NCBI GenBank assembly: GCA_902491475.1 | Contig: CABUHY010000003.1 | Location: forward strand, 62,001-126,000 | Direction of reading: 5' to 3' | Source of the DNA: an uncultured Eubacteriales bacterium | Lineage (GTDB): Bacteria > Bacillota > Clostridia > Oscillospirales > Acutalibacteraceae | DNA: 64,000 bases | Shown here: in pieces, positions 58,679-64,000 of the stretch | Position numbering within the stretch: position 1 is the first letter of the stretch | Layout: each line of letters opens with the position of its first letter | The notes under the pieces: model-generated | What the model was told of the DNA's origin: nothing | Seen by the model: the letters and a program-made list of their open reading frames with translations, nothing else | The model's database searches: none | Made by a program: the position numbers and the translations under genes

Positions 58679-60133
58679 ATGGGTTCTAATGCAAAAAAGT
58701 ATATGAGCTTTAAGGAAATTGCGGCATATTCGCTCGGACTTTTCGGTTTTCAGGCTATTGTCGGTCTCTTAAACTCGTATCAGGCAGAATTTGACGCGTC
58801 AATCCTCGGTGCGGACATTGCAATCGTCGGAATACTTATCCTTGTTGCAAAGATTATCTCCGCTGTTGCCGACCCTGTTGTCGGAAACTTGGTTGACCGT
58901 TCAAAATCAAAGCTCGGCAAGTTCAAGTCGATGATTGTTTATTCGCTTGTTCCCTTGCTTGTGTTCACGGCTGTTGTGTTCGTGAAGGTTCCGTTCAAGG
59001 GCTTCGGTCTCTATGCTTGGATATTCGTTACATATCTTATTTGGAGCATAGCTATGACCATGGGCGATGTTCCATCGCAGGGTATCGCTTCGGCGCTTAC
59101 TCCCGACCCGACGGAAAGAACAAATGTAGTTTCGATTTCAAACACCTTTAAGCAGATAGGCTTTTCCGCTTGCGTGGTTATCGTTCCCATCGTTTGCCTT
59201 ATCATCAAGGGCGGCTCAAAGGTTATCGTTGCCAAGGGCGAAACCGATACTCCCATGATTGCGGCAGAGTATCTCGGAACGGCAATTCTCACTGCGGTTT
59301 TCGGCTGTGCTCTTTTTGCTCTTATTCCGCTTATCAATAAGGAGAGAGTAAAGGTTGAGTCAAACGAAAAAACGACCGCTAAGGATATGCTTGCGGCGCT
59401 TAAAGACAACAAACCGCTTATGCTTGTAATCGTTTCCTATTTCCTCGGCTTCGGCAGACAGATGGCAATGGGTATTCAGGTTCAGGCGGCTAATGTTTTG
59501 CTGGGCTCGCAGAACCTTGTTGCGGTTCTCGGTATCGTAACGGCGGTAGGCTCAATGATTTCAATGGCGCTGTGTCCCGTTCTTATCAAAAAGCTTGACG
59601 AAAAGAAAGCGTACATTCTTCTTTCGGTTTACGGCTTTGCGGCTTCGATATTCTCATTTGTTATCGGACATTTCTGGTTCAGAAGCCCCGACAATATGGT
59701 GCTTACCGTTTTGTTCTACGCTTCGCTCTTCCTCATCGGTCTCCAGTTCGGTGCGGTTACGCTTATGCCGATGATTATGACGGCGGACGCCGTTGACTAC
59801 TACGAGTACGAAACAGGCAAGAGAATGGAGGGTGCGGCTTATTCAATCCTCACTCTTACAATCAAAGTTTGCTTGGCTCTCGGTACCGCTCTCGGACTTG
59901 TATTCGTTCAGTTCTCGGGCTATGCGGATACGCTCGCACAGATTAACGCAGGTACGGCTACGGGCTTTACCGCTTCCACAAAGGATATTATCTTCTTTGC
60001 ATACACGGCGGTTCCCGGTATCCTTGCTCTTCTCTCGATTATTCCGATGTTCAAGTACGACATCGTAGGCGAGAAAAAGCAGGCAATCTCAAAGGCTCTT
60101 CAGGAGCGCAGAGGCGCAAAGGAAGAGGCATAA
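58679..60133 (+). CDS. GPH-family sugar:cation symporter (MFS_2)
   Basis: The 484-residue protein has twelve membrane helices and the GPH signature: DPVVGNLVDRSKSKLGKF near residues 67-84, DVPSQGIASALTPDPTERT near 120 and VDYYEYETGKRMEGA near 375. Such transporters import glycosides or oligosaccharides with Na+ or H+. The ATG at 58679 follows AGGGGTGATTCTA; an in-frame GTG at 58670 lacks spacing. It has its own promoter-like TTGACT upstream. Confidence 0.88.
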   Translation: MGSNAKKYMSFKEIAAYSLGLFGFQAIVGLLNSYQAEFDASILGADIAIVGILILVAKIISAVADPVVGNLVDRSKSKLGKFKSMIVYSLVPLLVFTAVVFVKVPFKGFGLYAWIFVTYLIWSIAMTMGDVPSQGIASALTPDPTERTNVVSISNTFKQIGFSACVVIVPIVCLIIKGGSKVIVAKGETDTPMIAAEYLGTAILTAVFGCALFALIPLINKERVKVESNEKTTAKDMLAALKDNKPLMLVIVSYFLGFGRQMAMGIQVQAANVLLGSQNLVAVLGIVTAVGSMISMALCPVLIKKLDEKKAYILLSVYGFAASIFSFVIGHFWFRSPDNMVLTVLFYASLFLIGLQFGAVTLMPMIMTADAVDYYEYETGKRMEGAAYSILTLTIKVCLALGTALGLVFVQFSGYADTLAQINAGTATGFTASTKDIIFFAYTAVPGILALLSIIPMFKYDIVGEKKQAISKALQERRGAKEEA

Positions 60134-60154
60134 ACACCTTTTACGGTTCATTTA

Positions 60155-60186
60155 CGGAGATGTTTTTCGACATCTCCGTATTTTTA
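60155..60186 (+). terminator. Terminator of the symporter gene
   Basis: ACGGAGATGT and ACATCTCCGT pair around TTTTCG, followed by ATTTTTAT. Confidence 0.8.
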
Positions 60187-60188
60187 TG

Positions 60189-60218
60189 TTGACAAGCTTG
60201 TGTTCGGTATGTTATTCT
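60189..60218 (+). promoter_or_regulatory. Promoter of the small peptide gene
   Basis: TTGACA (60189-60194) and TATTCT (60213-60218) with 18 bases between, right after the symporter terminator. Confidence 0.55.
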
Positions 60219-60263
60219 GTATTTTGTTGCGTAACAAAAATTTACAAAAAAGGAGGCAGAAAA

Positions 60264-60368
60264 ATGATTAACAACTATTCAAGAAACAGACATTATACGG
60301 ATTTGCCAATGGATTCTTATAATATTTTCTGCCCCGAGAGGACGCATTATCCCATTCTTGCGATTTAA
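60264..60368 (+). CDS. 34-residue peptide, candidate exported or signalling peptide
   Basis: The reading frame has a near-perfect Shine-Dalgarno (AAAGGAGG) 9 nt before its ATG, its own promoter and its own terminator, which is strong evidence for a real gene. The peptide starts MINNYSRNRHYTDLP and ends FCPERTHYPILAI, with one cysteine and an unusual number of Tyr, Asn and Arg. There is no signal peptide or double-glycine leader. The gene lies 74 bases before a pair of ABC half-exporters, so it may be their substrate. I recognise no family, and no modification enzyme is adjacent within the window. Confidence 0.6.
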   Translation: MINNYSRNRHYTDLPMDSYNIFCPERTHYPILAI

Positions 60369-60391
60369 CTTTTGTTATTTATGGGTGTATC

Positions 60392-60424
60392 GGCGCTGTC
60401 GGAGTTTCGGCAGCGCTTTTTTTA
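60392..60424 (+). terminator. Terminator/attenuator between peptide and ABC genes
   Basis: GCGCTG and CAGCGC pair around TCGGAGTTTCGG, followed by seven T residues. Read-through would set a high peptide-to-exporter ratio. Confidence 0.75.
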
Positions 60425-60442
60425 TTTGTTTTGGGAGGATTT

Positions 60443-62266
60443 ATGAGGTATATAAAGCTTCACGGGGATGAAAAAGTTCCCGTGTTCAAAAATGTTATTT
60501 ATGCCCTGCGTCTTGTGTGCAAAGCCGACAAACGGCTGCTTATCAGCTATCTTATAAGCTACATTTTCGACGATATTTTTGTGCGGTACATTCAAAGCAT
60601 ACTTTTTTTGAAGGTGCTGCTTTCACTGTTTGACCGAGGCGTCGAATTCAGGGTGTATGTGCGCGATTTACTGCTGTTTTTCGCCATTGCCGCAGCAACG
60701 AAGATTATTTCCTGGGCAGCGGCGTACATAAGGCAGGTGTCAACAAAAAATGTATTGAAGGTTCTCAACAATATGGTCTTTGAAAAAGCGATAAGCCTTG
60801 ATGTCGGCTGTTATGAGAGCCCCGAGTTTTACGACAAATATCAGCGTGCCACGCTTATTATGTCTGCGGGATATTTTGATATAATCTGCTATGATGTTGC
60901 GCTTGTTGTCAGCGGAATTGTGTCGCTGATACTTGTTATCGGCACGGTTGCGGCGATAAGCCCCGTATATTTGCTGTTCCTTTTGCCGATTGCTTTTGTG
61001 TTCGTTATCGAAATATACAAGAGCAAGGCGGTGTATAAAAGGGACCTTGAAATGACGGGAAACAACCGCACAAAGGCTTATATACAGCGCACTGTGTTCC
61101 TAAAGGACTATGCAAAGGATATGAGGACATCAAACATTTTCTCGGTTATGATGAGAAGATTTGAGGCGGCTGTTGCGGCTAATGTAAAAATACTCAAAAG
61201 CTACGGCATAAAGCTGTTTTTGTACAGTATCGTAAGCTCGCTGTTTTCGGAATTTATTCCGATAATCGGAACGTATGCTTATGCGGGTTACCGTTTTGTA
61301 AAGGGCGGCGATATGACCGTCTCGGGCTTCTCGGTCGTTGTATCGTCTATTTCAACGGTCAGGGACGCAACGCTTGATATTGCGGAAGCCTTTGACGAAA
61401 TGACGCAGATGGCTCTGTATTTTCAAAATCTCAAGGACTTTTTCGATTTTGAGCCGAGCATAAAGGACGGCAATTTACAGGCGGGCGAATTTGAAAGTCT
61501 TGAATTTCGCAATGTAACTTTCCGTTACCCGAGCGCAAAGAAAAACACGCTTGAAAACATTTCGTTTAAGATAAAAAGGGGCGAGACGGTTGCCGTGGTC
61601 GGCATAAACGGCGCAGGAAAATCGACCGCCGTCAAGCTTATGCTCCGTTTTTACGATGTTACGGACGGCGAAATTTTATACAACGGCGTGAACATAAAGG
61701 CGTATACGCTCTCCTCGCTTCGCAGTGCGTTTGCGACGGTGTTCCAGGATTATAAAAACTTTGCAATATCGGTCTATGAAAATGTAATGTGCCGTGAATG
61801 TACCGAAGCGGACAGGCAAAAGGCGCAGACCGCACTCAAACAGGCGGGCGTATGGGAGAAAACGCAATCGCTTCCCAACGGCGGCGACACGGTGCTTACC
61901 CGTGAGTTTGAGGAGGACGGAGCGGGTCTTTCGGGCGGCGAAAACCAAAAGGTGTCGACCGCAAGGCTCTTTGCAAGCGATTACGGCATAGCAATCCTTG
62001 ACGAGCCGTCGTCGGCGCTCGACCCCGTTGCGGAGTATGAGATGTATGAAAATCTTATCGCCGCAACAAAGGGAAAGACGGTAATTTACATTTCACACAG
62101 GCTCTCGTCAGCAGTGCTCTCCGACAGGGTGCTTGTAATAGGAGACGGAAAAATAATCGAGAGCGGCACACACGAAGAGCTGATGGCGAGGAAAGGCAAA
62201 TACTGCGAGATGTTTACCTTGCAGGCTTCCGCTTATCACAGAGAAGGGGGCGACGGCAATGCTTAA
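60443..62266 (+). CDS. ABC half-exporter (membrane domain plus ATPase), first of a pair
   Basis: From the ATG at 60443 (GGGAGG upstream) the protein has 607 residues. Membrane domain with six helices up to about 325, then the ATPase: Walker A GINGAGKST near 390, signature LSGGENQK (Gln replaced by Glu) near 500, Walker B AILDEPSSALD and the switch His in YISHRL. No peptidase C39 domain is present. It overlaps the next gene by 8 bases and probably forms a heterodimer with it. The substrate is unknown; the preceding peptide is a candidate. Confidence 0.88.
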   Translation: MRYIKLHGDEKVPVFKNVIYALRLVCKADKRLLISYLISYIFDDIFVRYIQSILFLKVLLSLFDRGVEFRVYVRDLLLFFAIAAATKIISWAAAYIRQVSTKNVLKVLNNMVFEKAISLDVGCYESPEFYDKYQRATLIMSAGYFDIICYDVALVVSGIVSLILVIGTVAAISPVYLLFLLPIAFVFVIEIYKSKAVYKRDLEMTGNNRTKAYIQRTVFLKDYAKDMRTSNIFSVMMRRFEAAVAANVKILKSYGIKLFLYSIVSSLFSEFIPIIGTYAYAGYRFVKGGDMTVSGFSVVVSSISTVRDATLDIAEAFDEMTQMALYFQNLKDFFDFEPSIKDGNLQAGEFESLEFRNVTFRYPSAKKNTLENISFKIKRGETVAVVGINGAGKSTAVKLMLRFYDVTDGEILYNGVNIKAYTLSSLRSAFATVFQDYKNFAISVYENVMCRECTEADRQKAQTALKQAGVWEKTQSLPNGGDTVLTREFEEDGAGLSGGENQKVSTARLFASDYGIAILDEPSSALDPVAEYEMYENLIAATKGKTVIYISHRLSSAVLSDRVLVIGDGKIIESGTHEELMARKGKYCEMFTLQASAYHREGGDGNA

Positions 62267-64000
62267 ATCAAAGAAAAACAAAACCGAGCACTCGGTGTTT
62301 TCAAACATAATGTACTTTTTGGGGCTTATGTTTAAGCTCTCGCCGGGTCTTGTAATCGGCGAAATATTATCGGGTACTTTGAGACTTTTGCCGCAAAGGC
62401 TGATAAGCGTAATCGGCATAAAATACATAATCGATGTTGTGGCAGAGGGCGAAAACCTCGAAAGAATTTACAGGGCGGTTGTTGTTATTGCGCTTGTAAT
62501 CATATTAAGCAGAGTCGCCGCATTGCTTTACAGGGAGTTCTATTGGAACGCCGCAAAGGAGAGGCTGTATTTCAGACTCAACAAAACGCTTTATGAAAAG
62601 GCGCATTTGCTTGACCTCGAAAGCTATGATGACCCCGATTTTTACAACAATTTCATTTTGACCATTGAGTCGTCCTCGGACAATATTCAGGGGCTTTTGG
62701 GAGTTGTGCAGAGCTATGTCGGCAACATAATTTCTTTGGCGGCTGTTGCGGCGGTAATTCTGACAATCGACCCCGTTTGCCTTGTAATTATTGTGGCTTC
62801 GATTCTGCTTTTCCTGCCGCTTAGCGGCAAGATAGCCGACTATCAGATGGGCAGGCGCATAGACAACACGAAGTTCCACCGCAGAAGCGACTATTTTCAG
62901 CGGATTTTCTATTTGCAGGACTACGCAAAGGAAGTGCGGATGAACGACATTCATCCCTTGCTTTTCGACCGATACAACGATGCGGCGGACGATGTAATAG
63001 CAAACCAGGCAAAGTATTGGAAGAAAATATCCTTTTGCTACTGTGTTCAGCATATAGGCGTTCAGGCGCTCGGATTTATGCTCGTGTTGCCGCTGTATCT
63101 CGGCTATCAGGTAATAGTAAAGCAGAGCTTGTCGGCAGGCGACTTTGTCGCAACCTTCAACGGTGCGTATTCGATAGCGATTTCGCTCAATTTCCTCATG
63201 GTATGGGCAAGCGCCGTCTTTTCGGAGAGGGCAAAGATGATTGAAAAATACCGTGAGTTCTTAAAGAGCGATTTCAAGATTAAGGACGGCAAAAACACGG
63301 CTGAAATTACCGAGCCCAAGACGATAACGGTCAAAAATATGTCGTTTACATATCCGGGTAACGACAAGCCCACGCTCAAGAATATAAATATTGAAATAAA
63401 GCCGTATGAAAAAATTGCGCTTGTCGGCTTCAACGGTGCGGGCAAAACAACGCTTACCAACTTGCTTTTGCGGCTTTACGATGTTACGGACGGCGAAATT
63501 CTCATAGACGGCGAAAACATAAAGGATGTTACCGTAGCCTCACACCGTGCAAGGTTTGCGGCGGTGTTCCAGGATTTTCAGACCTTTGCGTGTTCGGTGG
63601 GCGAAAATGTCGCCCTTGACGATAAAACGGATTCCGAAAAAGTACGGCGGGCGCTTAAACACAGCGGATTTACGAAGCCGCTTAAAAACGGCGTCGATAC
63701 GGAGCTTTTGAGGGAATTCGACGACAACGGCGCAATGCTTTCGGGCGGCGAGGCGCAGAAAATCGCTGTTGCAAGGGCGTTTTATAAGGAGTGCCCGTAT
63801 GTCATACTCGACGAGCCCTCGGCAAACCTTGACCCGATTGCGGAATATAACCTCAACAGGGCTATGACCGAGGCTTCGGAGCACAAGACGGTAATTTTTA
63901 TTTCACACAGGCTTTCGACCACCGTAATTGCCGACAGAATTTATGTTATGGAAAACGGTGAAATCATCGAATCGGGTTCGCACGAGGAGCTGATGGACCG
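62259..64000 (+). CDS. ABC half-exporter, second of a pair (runs off the window)
   Basis: The frame opens at ATG 62259 and is still open at the right edge (about 580 codons seen). It has a six-helix membrane domain and an ATPase with Walker A GFNGAGKTT, signature LSGGEAQK, Walker B VILDEPSANLD and switch FISHRL. The same Glu substitution in the signature as in its partner marks a distinct subfamily. The last few residues are missing. The overlap ATGCTTAA couples translation with the first half-exporter. Confidence 0.87.
   Translation, partial: MLKSKKNKTEHSVFSNIMYFLGLMFKLSPGLVIGEILSGTLRLLPQRLISVIGIKYIIDVVAEGENLERIYRAVVVIALVIILSRVAALLYREFYWNAAKERLYFRLNKTLYEKAHLLDLESYDDPDFYNNFILTIESSSDNIQGLLGVVQSYVGNIISLAAVAAVILTIDPVCLVIIVASILLFLPLSGKIADYQMGRRIDNTKFHRRSDYFQRIFYLQDYAKEVRMNDIHPLLFDRYNDAADDVIANQAKYWKKISFCYCVQHIGVQALGFMLVLPLYLGYQVIVKQSLSAGDFVATFNGAYSIAISLNFLMVWASAVFSERAKMIEKYREFLKSDFKIKDGKNTAEITEPKTITVKNMSFTYPGNDKPTLKNINIEIKPYEKIALVGFNGAGKTTLTNLLLRLYDVTDGEILIDGENIKDVTVASHRARFAAVFQDFQTFACSVGENVALDDKTDSEKVRRALKHSGFTKPLKNGVDTELLREFDDNGAMLSGGEAQKIAVARAFYKECPYVILDEPSANLDPIAEYNLNRAMTEASEHKTVIFISHRLSTTVIADRIYVMENGEIIESGSHEELMD

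Overview
The window comes from a low-to-medium GC, spore-forming Gram-positive of the class Clostridia, most likely an Oscillospirales/Ruminococcaceae gut bacterium. This is inferred from a SpoIID homologue, a SpoIIQ-like M23 protein, RicT/YaaT, a Gram-positive LexA box (CGAAC-N4-GTTTG) in front of lexA, and the short intergenic repeats typical of that group. Two kinds of DNA are present: core genes with a GC-rich third-position bias (1-5.3 kb and 33-64 kb), and a clearly AT-richer accessory block (5.5-33.05 kb).

Left core (1-5.3 kb): YhhN-like membrane protein, MscS channel, RmuC, a tandem 157-bp repeat, an AT-rich DinB-like gene and a MATE exporter.

Accessory block (5.5-33.05 kb): a tandem array of three integrative elements at the 3' end of guaA. 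The 13-bp sequence ATTATTCCCACTC, which covers the last three guaA codons, the stop codon and one following base, occurs four times in direct orientation (5515, 10408, 20423, 33052). Element I (4.9 kb) carries a five-gene DpnII-type restriction-modification (R-M) operon with a GIY-YIG/RAMA protein and a DUF3644 protein, and has no integrase. Element II (10.0 kb) carries Gabija (GajA/GajB), a small controller, two candidate restriction endonucleases and two m5C methyltransferases. Its integrase is broken: the N-terminal half of int is fused in frame to the C-terminal part of the mobilization gene. Element III (12.6 kb) carries a Pycsar locus with two nucleotide cyclases around one membrane effector, an almost identical controller, an R-M operon, a Dam-type methyltransferase with its own regulator, and a complete mobilization/integration module (tnpV, MobV relaxase, AAA/RepA-like ATPase, MobC-like protein, tyrosine integrase, excisionase, XRE regulator). 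The whole block is a defence island built by accretion, in which element III could supply integrase and relaxase to I and II. In II and III the same architecture recurs: an anti-phage operon on the minus strand, a shared-type controller, then an R-M operon on the plus strand.

Right core (33-64 kb): guaA-purA; a zinc-type ABC importer operon (znuA-znuC-znuB and an OB-fold-like lipoprotein) next to a Fur-family regulator and a putative 10-TM metal exporter; an 8Fe ferredoxin; ricT-holB-AEC transporter-membrane protein-citrate synthase; spoIID; a NagD-like HAD phosphatase; exodeoxyribonuclease III; an EamA transporter; a repeat-rich stretch holding an IS481-like insertion; a SpoIIQ-like protein; lexA; a radical SAM protein; lgt-folD; a GPH-type symporter; and a 34-residue peptide gene directly upstream of a pair of ABC half-exporters that runs off the right edge. 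The points most worth a second look are the four-att array with mixed integrase arm sites, the int-mob chimera, the two-cyclase Pycsar locus with a shared R-M controller, and the peptide/ABC pair.
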